From positions 43,557,393 to 43,621,392 of the forward strand of contig OX388350.1 in assembly GCA_947579665.1 (NCBI GenBank): a stretch of 64,000 nucleotides of DNA, in the 5' to 3' direction. The DNA comes from Sympetrum striolatum (taxonomy: Eukaryota > Arthropoda > Insecta > Odonata > Libellulidae). The position numbers were made by a program, and so were the translations under genes. How positions within the stretch are numbered: the first letter of the stretch is position 1; every line of letters begins with the position of its first letter. The notes under the pieces were generated by a model, which made no database searches, was not told the DNA's origin, and worked only from the letters and a program-made list of their open reading frames with translations. This document shows positions 41,301 through 56,300 of this stretch, in pieces.

Positions 41301-44300
41301 ACTCACAGCATCAAATGCATTCTATTGACAAATTTTCTGACATTCTCAATATATGAAAAATATATTGGTTTTTTGAGAGGGGAGGGGATTCTTACACTAA
41401 TTATTATAAAATTTGTGCAAATCATGCTTTTGAATAACTAGAATTTTTTCTTTGATAAGTTATTGCAACTTATTTTGCAAGTGTATTAATCACAAAAAGG
41501 TTGGCTTAAACTTACAATTTAACCTGAGTGGACCTATTGAAGTCTATGTTAAAGTCATACCAACATTCGAGGATTATGACAAAAGAAATAACAGTGCAAA
41601 ACTTATCAAGCAAAAAAGGATATATGTATGTTGGTTAATCATAGCAAATCAAACTGAAATATTATGCAATTTATATTTTTATTAAAATTTCTTTTGTATG
41701 GAATAGGAAAATACACATAGGATGCACTAATAAAATTTGATTAGCGTGCAAATAATATTAAATCTACCAATAAAGAAAATGTTTGGTACTCCACTCTCCA
41801 TAGAAGTAATAGACTCTCGTAAAATTTAATACCAAGGAAGCCCAATCCTTAGAATGCCACTTGATTAAACCATCCCAAGAGATATGATCAGTAAAAATGA
41901 CAGAGAGCTAAGAATTAACCCCATTTTTTAACTCCAAGGTTATCTCATCACCCAACTCTTTTGGCATGCCTTTAAATTATTCGTTTCTGTAAACCAATCC
42001 CTCTGAATTTTTAGTGCCATCTTAGCATCAAATGATTTTGGCCAGCGTACCAGTAGAAGAAAGCAGGCACTAAAAGCTACAGTGTGATTCCTAGTTAAAT
42101 GCTGATTATGAGACAAGCATAGATGACTCAGATATTAGCAAATAAAAATTTTTTTCTTAAAGCTTATGAGTTTTCTTTCCAATGTGTCAGTTTTCATTGA
42201 TGTGTTAAAAGCTTTAATGCAAATGAGAGTTTTAGACTGGTAAATTACATGCATTAATAAACTAAAAAATCGAAGCAGTGAATTAAAACTTTGCAAACAT
42301 TGGCAAACAAAATCTTTATGATATACTGAAACTGAACTTATCAGTAATTCAAATAACAAAAAAAACTTATTCCAAGTGTTAATAGAAGCTTTATGATGCA
42401 AAATATTTTATAAACTATATAAAATATCAGGGCCATAGTTAAAACATAAAAGTCCTAATAAAAATGAGTCAGATAATTTTTAATATGAAATGCCAAATTA
42501 ATCATAAAAATTAATTCGAGTAATACTCATTACTTACCGCAGTCTTCTTCGTCCTCATTTTGTCCACAATCATTGTAACTATCACAGTGTTTCGACAAAT
42601 CAATGCACCTTCCATCGTTGCATCTGAACTCTGTTCCTTTACACCTAGCTAATGGGACAAAAATTAAAATAGCATTACAAGATGTAAGAGTACTAGATGG
42701 AAAATGTAAGTGAAAGTGGATTCATGGCAAAATTTCTAGCCTTTCAAGGTTGAAGATATTTGAAAGAAACATGAGCCAAAGAAAAATTACCAATACAATC
42801 ATTGACCAAATGAGATGAAAATTGCGCAAGTTTCATTTTATACTTTTTCCACTTCCTTTAGTAACTGTTTTTATGCATGTTTTGTATATTATATGATTTT
42901 ATTATAATTGTGATTATAATTTTATTGTGATTCTTGTTTGTTTGACAATGCCTATGCTGCTTTTTGTAGTCCTTGGCTTAATAAATTTAAATTGAAAAAT
43001 TTGAAATTGGATTATAAATTTTCAGATAATAAAGACACTTAATTTAAAAATACTATTACTTAAAAAAACGAATTACTGTAACATTATTTAAAATACAACA
43101 CATAAGAAAACTCTATGTTAAGGAAACCAAAACATTCTAAGATAATAATATACGCTGATTTGCATAATGATTCTGTGAAAATGTAGATTAGGTAAAACCA
43201 TGGATTTGGTGTTGGGTAACACCAGAGGTTCACAAGCTTCTTTTTCCCGAGGACCCCTTTTTATATGCCATGGACCAGCTTGCCTAAAAGTTAATTCCTA
43301 CTTATATCGGACGTGGCGACCATAGCTTATAGATCAAAGAACGTGAACAAAAAACAGACATTGCGAAGTATTCATTTGTCAATAGAGGAATTAGAGAATG
43401 GAACGCATTGCTTGGAGAAGTCCTCTTTCCAATGCCAAAAAATGTAAAAACTTTTAAGAATAAGCTTAAATCTGTTTGTACTTTTTAAATTTTTGTAAAA
43501 TTGTAATATTAATGTTATTTTATCTATTTTGTAAATAGTTGTAATATTAATGTGTATATTCATCTATTGGGTATTTGCTGTAATATTAATTTTATATTGT
43601 GCATGTATATATAAATGTAATTCATTGCCTGCGGGAGGTTTTTGGAGGGGTTTCCCTCCCATCTTTGGGCGAATGCCAGGCAATCGTTTGTAATTTAGTA
43701 TTTCCCCCTACACCGCTGCCACCAGGCCTGATGGCCTAATCACATCGTAATTTGAATAAATATATGAAATTGAGGTTTTCTGTTAAAAAGCAATATTTCA
43801 TTTCCATTTGATTACGTTATTTTTAAAATGCAATTTTTACACCAAGAAGGATGGCAGGTGGTCATTTGACCACTATCTCTTTCCAAGCTAAATATTTATC
43901 TTTGTCTCCAATTTTTTTTAGATATTTCTATTTGAATAATTTATTACATTAATAACCATATAAATGATGTTTCATAGGAACTTGGGTAGAGTGTGATTAT
44001 TATTCAAAGCCCTATATAGTGAAAATAATTAACTCTTTGCTGTATCTAGGAATTTGTTTATAAACTATCAGTTGATGGAAAAAAAATAATTTAATGTTGC
44101 TGTAAGTATACAGATATGCCTAGAATAAATGCCTCTAAGATGCAAAGAGGTAATAAAATAGGTATTGGTCAAATTGGTAAAGTGGTCAAATTACTACTTC
44201 CCATTTTTCTAGGAAAAGCAAAACTCCCATCCTTCTAGAGTTAAGCAAAGGAGGGGAAGAGATACAAATAAAGAACATAATGATGGTGTAACCAAACATC

Positions 44301-47300
44301 AAAACTATGTTCATGCAAATAAATAAACCAGCGGAAAGTGTATTTCAATTTCTTAGCAAATTTTTCATCGGGCAAAAACTATAGTGAAGCATGATGTAAT
44401 ATATTCTAAGGTTTCTAACTTACCACATCCATGTTCGTCCTCTCCCCCTGGACATTCTGGAATGTCATTGCATCTCTGAGAAATGCTGAGACAGGTGTTA
44501 TCACTACATGCAAACTGATCAGATGTGCATCCTTGGTGAGAGCCTGCATAAACCAAACATAATTCCATAGAGATAAAATTTCATAAATCATAAAACTACA
44601 TTTGTAGCAATACATGGGCATTGCAACAAGTAGAGAAGTTGATTTAATGTCAGCTGACTATTGGTAATCCATAGTTGTAAATAATTTTAGAAAATTGCTT
44701 CCATGTTCAATTAATGCTTGGATTATGTGTCTTGGGACTCCATAGATCTTTAAAATTGTTTTGCCAAAACTAATACCTTACATACTTCTAGGTTATCATT
44801 CTTGTAGTATAAAATCAACAACAAAAGTATTGCTTTTTTAACTAATACAAGTCACAGGAACAAATGGTATTGAGGATCTTCTGGGACTAGGATCTCTTAT
44901 TTACATCATGTACTTAAATCTCTTTCATGAAGGAAGTTGTTCTATCTTTTAACCCTCCGTCAGTCGCGCTATTGCATTCTGTACAACACAGATGGTTTTT
45001 CAGGTCCCGTTTCTACCTGGGTAGTCCCTTTAACCTCATGCCCAGGTCTATTTCTTTATCGCACTTAACATTAACTTGTAAAGTCGTCAAATGTTTCTTT
45101 TTAGTCTTAAACCAACTGCGAAAGTGACGACGACTGTTGTAACACATACAACGCCCGGCCGTTTGGGTAAGTTTTTCGTAGGTGAACTCTATTTTTGCAT
45201 ATTATAACGTTTATATAGAGTTTTTCACTTATTTTGTCTTAAACATTATTAGATGCATTAAAATTTAGGAACTAATAGACATCTAGCTCTTTAGGTACTC
45301 TCTGAACGCATGTAAATAAATAAAGGTGAATAATAATATTTTATACTAAAAGTTGTTTACTTCTTAAATTATCCTGTTAAATTATAATATTACCTAAAGT
45401 TTATCACTCAGAAATAGTAATTAGTTCAATTAATTTTACAATTTTGGCCGAAAAACTATCTGTTGTATGGAATACAATGCGCAACTGCTCGTGTTATGAA
45501 AATAGGCGCGACTGATGAAAGGTTAACTCAGATGAATCAATAACAAATAGCTTCATCAAAAAAACTTTTCAAGTCCAAGGACTTCTTTCTTGTAAAACCC
45601 AAATGCTATTAGCTTTTTATAAAAGGAAAAATAAAACATTTTTATTTAAGAAGTAACTTATTTACTTCACTTTTCAAATATTCATTTTGTGCTATTTTTT
45701 CTGGTTGCTATGCGTACAAAATGACTTCCATTTAACACTCCTTACAAAGTTACACCCTTAATCCATGTTGCCTTTCCCAATCAGAGGCAAAACCAAGTTG
45801 CAGCAAATTAACCTCATTCATAGCAATACACCTAAAAAGTATTACTCAGGTACCAACAAAATTTGTTGAAGTTATTTGAATTCATCTTCCCCTATATGAG
45901 AGAAACAAATGAGTATTCAATGGCTGACCTTTATTTCCTGATATATATTAATTAGTAGATAGGTTGTCATTTTAATGTCTTAGTGATTTTTTCATTCTTT
46001 TTCTTTATTTTCCCTTAGGATTAGTTATGGATATATTTTCTTGTAATTAATAACTTTTTGTTATTCTTTGAATTTATTTATTTGCAAATTTTGTAATTAT
46101 ATAATGGTTATTTTTTATGTGTTTTAGCAGGTTTTTTTATCCCCTTCTCTGTGGGCGTTTTCCTGCAACATAGGTTTTGTATTTGTCAACCTTCAGATAC
46201 AAGATGTTTTCCTACACTGTACTCTTTCTTTTTGTTTTATTTATACATCTGTACATATCATAATAACATACGAGGTTAGGTGGAAGAGAGGCCCAATGGG
46301 GCTTAACCTCGCCAATAAAGGGTCAAAGTAACTAACTGATATTAAAACAATAACAACAAAATTATCTTACCACAGTTTTCTTCATCAGAATTATCAGCAC
46401 AATCACGTGCACCATTGCAATGAAGAGCATCTGGAATGCATCTTCCATCTTTACATTGGAACTCGTAACTTAAGCATGGACCCACTGAAATTTAAAGGAA
46501 AGATGAGTATGCAATAAACACCAATTTGATTAATTGCCTTGAAACGTTTTGCGCAGCAGAAGAACTAAAATCTTAGTGACCGAGGAGGATAACTTTTCTG
46601 CTGAATCCAAACTTGAGAAAACTTTTTTATGGCGATCTGCTGAAGTCACAGGAAGCTGTTTTTGTTGCTCAATGTACGACGCATTTAAAACACTTTTTTT
46701 CGGTCATATTGCCTAATATTAGTAAGTGAAAAGTGAGTGCGTGCTATATTTAAAAACATGTGGTGATACCAAGTTAATTTCTTAAATGCAATACAAGGGA
46801 TGGCAAGCAAAAATCAGCATGCTGTGCAGCCCATGATGAAATTTCTCTTTACTATTTCCCTTTCTTTATTTTAGGTGAAAATTTACATATGTACAGTGAA
46901 ATTAAGCCATGCAAAAATGCTCATTAAATGGTTGATAATGGTGAATATTCCCAATATCATTAAAACACTTGTTTATTATAATGTTACTGACAGAATGAAC
47001 CCCATTGTCAATGTGAACCCAAAATTTAAATTAAGGAATATGGATGAAATGTTAGTTTATCGTGCTTGCTTTATATTTATGAAAACAAACTTAATGTTGT
47101 GTTACGTGATATTCCATGAAATAAAATGCAATGTGATTCATACCTTGATATTTTACTGGCAATGAAAGAATGGAAATATGATAGTATTATCATAGATAAT
47201 GAGGTATCATGAGATCATGCGTATTTTATTAAATTTTCATGAATAATTGAATTTTATGCGGATGTATTGAGTGTAGACTAATTGTAAGGTTTGTCATTCC

Positions 47301-50300
47301 CATAGTTATAATAAGGCAAGTTTATTATATTAAGAAAATAAGCTTGTTCTTTTGTCTTGATGGTGAAACTACAAATGAGAAATTTTTAGAAGAAGTTATG
47401 TTTTAGATAGATTTGACAAGACAATAAGATTAAGTGCATACAGCAATTCCTCTCATCACTGTGGTCGTTGCAATGGCTGATCCCGTCGCACTGACGGTGA
47501 CGTTCAATACAAACTCCATTATCACATCGGAAATCATCATTTGGACATGCTGCAAAAATGAGAACAAATAAATGAGATCTGGTCGTGCATTTTAATCCCA
47601 GTTTATAAAAACCACCCAAATGAGTGTTCCTCTGCCAAGTGAGAAAAATTCTTGATAATTCCATGACAATTTTATACGAAAAAACCAGGAGTATTAAAAG
47701 CATGGATCAACACACATTCATGAGTGCACTGTGCTCTTATAATGTGCACTTCACAAAAGACAATGAAGCAAGATCAGAAAATAATGAAATATAAAAACAT
47801 AAGATATGAAAATATGTACAATATGGACATTACCATAAATTTTCAGGGTAGGTATCATGCAGAGTTTCAATCCACGAAAGTCCATCTCTTGCAAATCATA
47901 GATGGACTTAATCGTTTAAAGGTGAACCCAATATATATATGCAAAGGCTGGCAGTAATATTATATACATGACTATTTGTGCATTTAAAAAAATAAAGTTT
48001 CTACTAAATGTAATGTGCATTGTAGAAAGTATGCAGTTTATTTCCTAGAAAAAGCATACTGAAAGTTCAAGAAACCCTTAACCATTATTTTTATGAAAGC
48101 CTGAATTAAATTACAGCAAAATATGTACTATGAAAACAAATAACTTAGAAGCCTATTCTAAGAAGAGATTGCTTATATTAAATGCCTATATTAAGTTAAC
48201 TATAAGTAGGTATGCTACTTCCGCTGACAATTATTCCTTATTATTATCATGGTTGATAATTTACAATTGAAAACTGAATTTAATCATTTATCAAATATTG
48301 ATTTCAATACATATTACTATTTAGGGTATATTTTTAATAGTTTAAACATTTTTATAATAGAATGATACAATTTAAAAAGTGCTCTATTATGAGTTTGGTC
48401 AATTGTAATTTTCTTAGCTGAATTACTTATTTAGAAAGAATATTAACGGATAAAGTGAATTGTTATGCCTCAATATACCTGTTCAAAGAATAAACAAATA
48501 GCATTGAGACTAAAGAAAGTGAGAAACCACTTCTAATTTTTTAATTAGATAGATTTGCATTCCAAATAATTGAGTTTTATTGATAAAATTGACTGATCCT
48601 ACAACAAAAAACCTTTAGTCTATCATCAAGCTTAAAAAAATCCTCAGATTAAAAATTAACAAAGTGGAGTATCCCTATTTTAAATATTCAAAATGATTTC
48701 TGAACTCTTTTGTCCATAAGCTCAAGTAAAAGATTGTTCGAAAAATCGACTTTTCTTTATATAAAAACCTCTAATTCTTAAATTAGACACAATTTAAAAT
48801 AACAAATAATGTACAGTTTAATTCAGAACTGGCTCTTAAACAAATCTAAGCTGACATTTAGAGAAAGTTTGATGTTTCCTTTACAACTTACGAATAGCAC
48901 AGCTGTGCTCATCCGAACCATCGTGGCAGTCATATTTGCTATCACACCGATGGAAGTCTGGAATGCATGATCCATTACTACACCGGAACAGACCAGGCCC
49001 ACATATGAGCCCAGATGCTGAGGTAGATGTGGAGGGTCAGCGATGTAACATGGCAGCAAAAAAGACCCCAGGTAACCATGCAAGCATGCAGCAGAGTAAA
49101 TCAAAACTCCACATAAGGGTCAATTAAGACCAAAAGCTGTCCTGATGAGGGAGCAATTTTAATGGTATCTGGCATATATATTTGCCAAACCATTTGAGAT
49201 GCAAGGGAAATTCCAGTTATTTCACAGCAACAAAAAATTCTGAATCAATCATTTAATTTCTTCAAATTATCCAAGAACTTCAAATTCATTATCTTGCTAT
49301 GGTAGATTTATTGCGGAAGATAACGTTAATGCTTTAAATTTGTGCTGTCAAGTATAAGTGGAAATTCATTTCTCGCCTTGCATGCAAAAATGATTGGGAG
49401 ATATTTACGCTGGCAAAAATTTTGTCATCAAATCACTTCATTTTCAAATTACATAAATTAATTAAGCTATGAAAGCAATTATTTATGCTGTTTTCATGCT
49501 GTTATACAACACTGTAGATTATTTTCATGCAAGTCTTTACCATGCATATGACAGATTGATCTAATGTAACTGAAGAAATAAAAAATCAAAAGTTATTTTA
49601 AAATATGTGTACGTAAGAGTACATGCATATAAACATTAATGTAAGAGGTTGAGGAACTTGTTGGCTCTTTTGTAAGTGAAATGTAAGAAAATGGAATTAA
49701 AAATGGTAAAAGAGACTTTCTAAAACTGAGTTTACATACCAAAAGTTTAGAATAAACTGAAGTGACAGAGGACATACTAAATATATAAGAAAATATGAAA
49801 CTAACTTGGGACAGAAAGATATTTTATCCAATATTAATGTATTCCATGATCATCATCCAAATACATTTCTGTAAATTTCTTTATAATGTAGAAATATATT
49901 ATAGGTGGAATATCACTAATGAGTAAATATGATTTATGGTATAATAATTTATAATTGAATCAAATTATATTCCTGTTGATGCATTCTTATGTAAAAATTT
50001 AGGAATATTAATGAATCATTATTAGCCAAAATGAGCAATGAATAATACTCTCGAGGGAAGAATCAAGAAATATGTACTTAGAAATAAAAATAACAAATAT
50101 ACCTTCATAGGTTTGAAAACTTTTGAACCACAAAACTTGATCTGCTTTATGTATGTGTTTACTTGAATGAAATTTAACCCAAAGTATTCTTCAAAGACTA
50201 TTTTTGAATCCCAGTCATGAGTTGATATTTTAGCAAGTATTACGGTTATCATTTTTAAGGGAGAAAATGACACAACTTCTAAATTCTTAAACTCATGACA

Positions 50301-53300
50301 ATTACTAGATATAGATCACTATAAAATTCTTACATTCTTGTTTAAGAATAGATGTACATACTTGAAATTAGAAGAGAAAATTCCTCAACATTTACAGAGT
50401 TTTAAATTTATATGTAAAAGAATAGTAATACAGAGCTGAACTATTATCTGGGGTACCAACTGTTAATAGATTTTGCTTACTCAATATTATTTTGTTGTGC
50501 TTAAAATTAGGATGTTGACCAATGAAGAAAACCATTTCTATGAAAACAATTTTTGTGAGAAGAAAAAAAAAGAATAGAAATAAAAATTTGTTATGTTTGA
50601 TAATGAAAGATTTATGTTGGCACCCAAAGTCAGTTACAGCACTGTTTGAATGTGCAAGGAACTGTACCACATCTCCATCCACTGCTTTTCCTTGAGGGTG
50701 GAAGACAACAGCAAGGTTGCCATGGATGGACACACAACCCACAGTTACAAAACAATACACCACCAAAGCAGATTACTACAAGATGACAAGAATAGACATT
50801 CATTAATGTAAAATAATAAACATACTGATTAGTCTTGCATGTCTTGAGACATTCTTACATCATGCTTTGAAAATAAAAACAAATTTCGAATTTACAACTT
50901 GGCAAAGGAGGCTCTATTTACATGCAGTGCAATTATGATACATATATTTTTAAGTTAATAATTTTCATGCTCCATGTTGTCTGTAATTAAAGATAATTGA
51001 AACAAACTTTGATGTAGCACGAGGAAGAGTGTGCCTTAAACCCACATTTAAACATGAAGTCGTACATAGTAACATGTCTTGAACTTGAAACCAGTTATCC
51101 CACTTTCTTGACAGTTATTCTATCCACTGAACTAACATACCATGCCATGTACAAGGAGGTTTGGAAATCAACTGCCATTGATGCATGATGCTTTTAGCTA
51201 TTTTCTGGATACCTTCATTGTTACATTAGCAAAATTTATCTATGATTCTTGAAGCTTCAAACTGCGCTTGTGGGAGCATTGCACTACTGCATATTTGCTC
51301 ACTATAACCTCACAAAATAAGTGCTGCAATAGATATTTCTGTCAAAAGCAAGAAGTATGGTTTTATTAGATTTCTCACAGCAAATAATCTGTCAGCAGCA
51401 GATATTCATGAATTATGTACTGTATATGGCCAAAACATCATAAGCAAAGGGGTTGTAGTACCAATTCTCCACCAGTGGAAGAGATTTCTCAAAGATGGAG
51501 GAGCAAGCATTCATGATGAATTTAGAAGTGGTGGGTCATCTGTACTGCCCAGACTTAGCCCCATCGGATTTCCTGTTTACCGATTCACTCATATGAAGAA
51601 GTGGATTTATGTGTGTGGAGAAGTGGTTTTAATATGTACCAAATAAAATATTTATATCTAGGTGGGTGCTTAATATAAAGGCTACACAGCAGTTACTTTC
51701 TGAACTGCCCTCGTGGTTTATTTAACCACTGAACTACCATACCACCCTATGTATGTTAGTGGTTAGAAAACCTGCCCAAAAAATGGGAGACCTGGGTTTA
51801 AGTTCCTCCCTGTGACTATTTATCACTTCTGGTTTACATGTAATTGATCAATGGCCATTGAAAAGTATTCGATCATGGCCAAATGTTATAGAGTAGGATA
51901 AACACTGAAGCTAGAACCGTGTTATGATTCAAGTTAAGAAATCATGCAACATGCAAATGTAATCTTATATTCAGTTGAGTTCTCTTTGACAAGCTTAGTA
52001 TTTTATTGTCTTCTTCAGCCAAAACCAATGCTATATTACACCTAAGTAAGAACTTATCTTAGTTTATTATGAACAAAAATAGTATAGAGATATGTATCTT
52101 CAAAGCAGCTCCTCTGCCTCCTTATACGGTTATTTACAACTACACAATTTGAAAGTTAATTTGATTAAACATTTTAAGTACCAGGGTGTGAGCAACAAAA
52201 ACATGACAATGGTAAAATACATAAAATATACAACACTGTAAAAAGAGAGTATTTGAGAATAATGATTAAAACATGTAAAAGACACTTATAATCAAAAGAC
52301 TAAACTGCAAAACGAAAAAACCATTCTGTAACACATACACTTAGGTTTAATCAGAGGATAAACATAAATATTCCAAGTTCAAATAGATAAAAAAATATAA
52401 GATATCATGCTATGCATGTTTTAGGAATTATCTAGTTTCTACATAAATTACATATTTATAAATATAATAATATACATTTATACATAATTTAAAACTTATA
52501 ATTGACCTCATTCAAAACAGAAGGTCCAATTTTACAGCTTAACTTATAACAGATAATGATAAAAGTATAATTCTAAAACATGTAGAGCCATTCTTGAATA
52601 TGAAAAGGTCTTAAGTTTATGCTTTACACACAAATATGCATATGCCACAAACTGTATTTATAACAAATCATGACGAATAGAATGAAATAAGAATGAAAAA
52701 TAATGACTACACCTGTGTGAAATGTTAAAAGATGAAGCAAGATTGCTTAAACTGACTGGAATTACAATGAATATGAATTTATCGTGCATATGATATGCTA
52801 TGTGTAAATTTATGATATCTTAATTCAGTTTTCTCAGATATTATAGTGAATTTTAAATAAAATTATCATAGGTCCATCCAAAATCTAATATTCATTTAAA
52901 CACTATGATTTCAATTCACTTAATTATTTGATCATCTGCTTCATTCATAAAACATGTGCAGCTCAAAACAGCTTGTGGATATTTTTCAAGTCATCGAATG
53001 AATTAACTTTAGGGATGAATGTATAAATGAAATGTGGCAATTAAAGTACATGGGGAAAAAACCATTTGTGAATACTTAAAGGTAACTTCTTGCTGGCATG
53101 CTAATGAGGTTAATGAGTCGAGACCCAGCATGCAACATGACAATATTTTGCAAATATAAAAACTGATTAAAAAGCTCTATGGATATGCTGTGAAACAAGG
53201 CTCAGTATTAATAATGATCATTATATGATCATGCAACCCAGGAATATTGAATGATAATTTACCCATTATTTGAGATGCAAAAATTCATATTTTTTATTTG

Positions 53301-56300
53301 TTACAATGACATGCAAGTATGATATTATTAGGAATTTGTTAAAACAATAGGAAACCTTTATTCTCTTGCGGCAGGTTAAAAAAAACTTTTCAGGGCCATT
53401 TGGGAAAAAGTGATCAAAAGTTTCAAAAAAACGGATGTGAATATTGTTACATTTTTCTAAATATTGAATTTACAAGGAATTTCAAGATCAATAATCTCTT
53501 GATGAGCTACACTTGAAGGAAAGTTTGCATTCAAATAAAATGTTAGAATTTCCAATGTCAATGATTAAACATGTAACTCTTATAAAATGTTCTCACTTGA
53601 CCCGTGAATGTAGTTAATGATTTGAAATGATAAGCGAAGTTCATTGAGCTTGAAAAGAGCATTCCAACGTAAGCAAGTCACTATATTAGCTATGGCGCTA
53701 GAAGCGAATGACAGTCACTAAAAACAAATAGAAATACAAATGTAATAGGTTATTGAGATCTTGCTTCAACATATTTTCGATCAATTTGCTTCAGCTTCTC
53801 CTTTGGTACAAACAGTTTTTAGGACAACCACCTATTGAATGGAATAACTGAATTAATTCAGTTAATTTCTTCATCGATATCATTATCGAAAAATCCTTGA
53901 ACCCAATGAGCAATTTAAATATAAATTATGCAGTGAAATGTAGTTCGAGCAATTATTCTCAAATTTAGGAATGTGAAAAATCAAGAAAATTAAGTAGCAC
54001 ATAGGAGTATGTACATAAGTAAAACAAAAGTATGTACAAAAATTATTAATATTTGCAAAGCTTTAAAAAAATTAATCATAATATAGTATCTGCTATTTAA
54101 TGAATGAACATTTAAGTATGTATGTTTAACATTGACTTTTTGAATTAAAAATGAATTAAAAAATATTATGATGACAACTTGAAAATCAATCCCAGATCTA
54201 ACTCAAATTTATCCTGCCATTAATATAATGTTAAATTCATACTATTAGCCATTAACAAATGTTGAACTCTAGGTTATAAAAAATAGCAACAATCCTATGT
54301 AAGCTTCAAATAACTACTTCATTTCAAAAGCAACTAAGTATTCTTTAATGATGTGAAAGAGCAATCAGGCCTTTCCCTTACCTTCACAATCCCTTTCATC
54401 ACTGTGATCTGCACAGTCACGATGTCCGTCACACTTCTTTATACTGTCTATGCATCTGCCGTCACTTATGCATGTAAATTCATCGGCTGTGCAGGCTGCA
54501 TCGTGGGTAATAGGTGATTTACATGCGCATCAACATCCAAAATTACAAACAAATCTTGAAGGGAGAGGTTTCCACAGTTTTTTATGGCAAGATTACGAAA
54601 AAATGGCGAGAATGCCACAATAAATTAGGGAAATAAAAATCAAATAAAATTGATTGTGCCAGGCATTACCGAGTGGAAATCCATACCAAAGGATTGTAAG
54701 AATAAAATCACAAGTACACTATTCCACATATATATTTGAAAATGACCAGTTTGATGATGATGGCTGATCTGTGCTGAAACCGTTGTTTTCAAATATATAT
54801 GTGGAAAAGAGTACTTGTGATATTATTCATACAAACCTTTGAGATAAAAATCCAAAAAAAAAATAATATGAAACTGGTGAAAACGTCAGGGATTTCAGAA
54901 TTAATTTAAATGATTCAATGTGAAATAATGAGCTGTAGAAACTTTAACTTGGAGTAATTTAAGTAAGGAAAGGTGGTGTCCAATAAAGATGAAACTACAA
55001 ACTCAAGCACAGATAGCAAAACATTTGTTTGACAAACGTAATTATACTTGAAGACAAAGGCAATCAACAAAGATATACGAAATAAGCATAACATGAAAAG
55101 ACATAACAAGGTTGTATAACATGAATAAATATAGAATGATGACCGTAAATAATTTAAGATATGTGGTATAAAGATGAAGCATAATTCATTATATAATAAA
55201 CAATAAATAATATATCATATATTTTGATAACTTACAATGTAAAATTCAATTGATTCAGTTTTATATCTTTGAACGGATAGTTGGGGTCGTGAGGATGGTA
55301 AAAGACTCATTAAATCTGTAAACAGATCTGAATATCCAGAAACTACTTGAACTGATTGACTGTGGCAAGCCAAGGCTTGTCTCTCAGAGTGAAACTTTTT
55401 CTTAAAGTTACTATCAAAATGCGAAATCGCATCATGTATATTGACCTCTTAATTACATTTTAATGTTCTTAAGCTAATTCATGAATTTTGTTGACTCAAT
55501 CCTTGGTAGCCTAGGCCACCAAGGATTGAGGATATTGGCTCATGCCTTAATTGACTTATATTGACTACATTTTATACTAAAGTTACATACATAAACCATA
55601 TGTTATTTCAGTTTTGTTATCATCACAAATCTATGAGGGAAATATTAACAAGAGTACAAACTAGAAAATGAACATTACATTTACTCAATACAAATTAATT
55701 GTCTTAGTAGTGAGAGTATTCTTTTTATCAAAATAATGTCCTCTGTATTTCTTTGCTGCAACTTTAATTGAGAAAAAAGTATCTAATAATTAATTCGTAT
55801 AAATGCGAGGTAATCATTATTTCCAAGATACTTCAAATAATTAGATGAGAAAAATCAAAAATGTGATTTTTATCATGGTGATGAGTGATGATAATCTTTG
55901 GAGTTTTCTTGCGACATCAGCGGAAACGACACAGAACAACGTGACTGTCCTAAACATAAAAGGCTGATGCAGACCAGCAAATTCTATGCTCATGCAATTG
56001 TGAATTTTATTTACTAACTTATCTATAATTATTACTATTTACTAGCTAATTTTATCCACTAACTAGAATTTAAAGCTACATTTCTGCATTCTAAGCTAAC
56101 TACTACAAGCCAAGACAATCCCATTAAAAAGCACTGTTCTATTGCGATAAGTGCTGAAATTTTACAGATAACTGTGGAAAAAGAGTAATGATAATTTAAC
56201 TTAAGAATATATCTGTTTTTGGGAAAGATAATGAATGAAAAACCACTAAAAAGTCATTTTCTGATGCATAATGCAGAATATAAAAAAATACAATGCAGAA

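Larger units (their letters stand above)
49018..54381. other. Longest intron, mobile DNA in its middle
   Basis: 5.4 kb between LDLa modules 2 and 3. It holds a mariner-like relic with SINE flanks (51060-51850) and an unassigned coding-like frame (50590-50766). No LDLa motif is present, so I see no missed exon. The remainder is plain AT-rich sequence. Confidence 0.55.
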
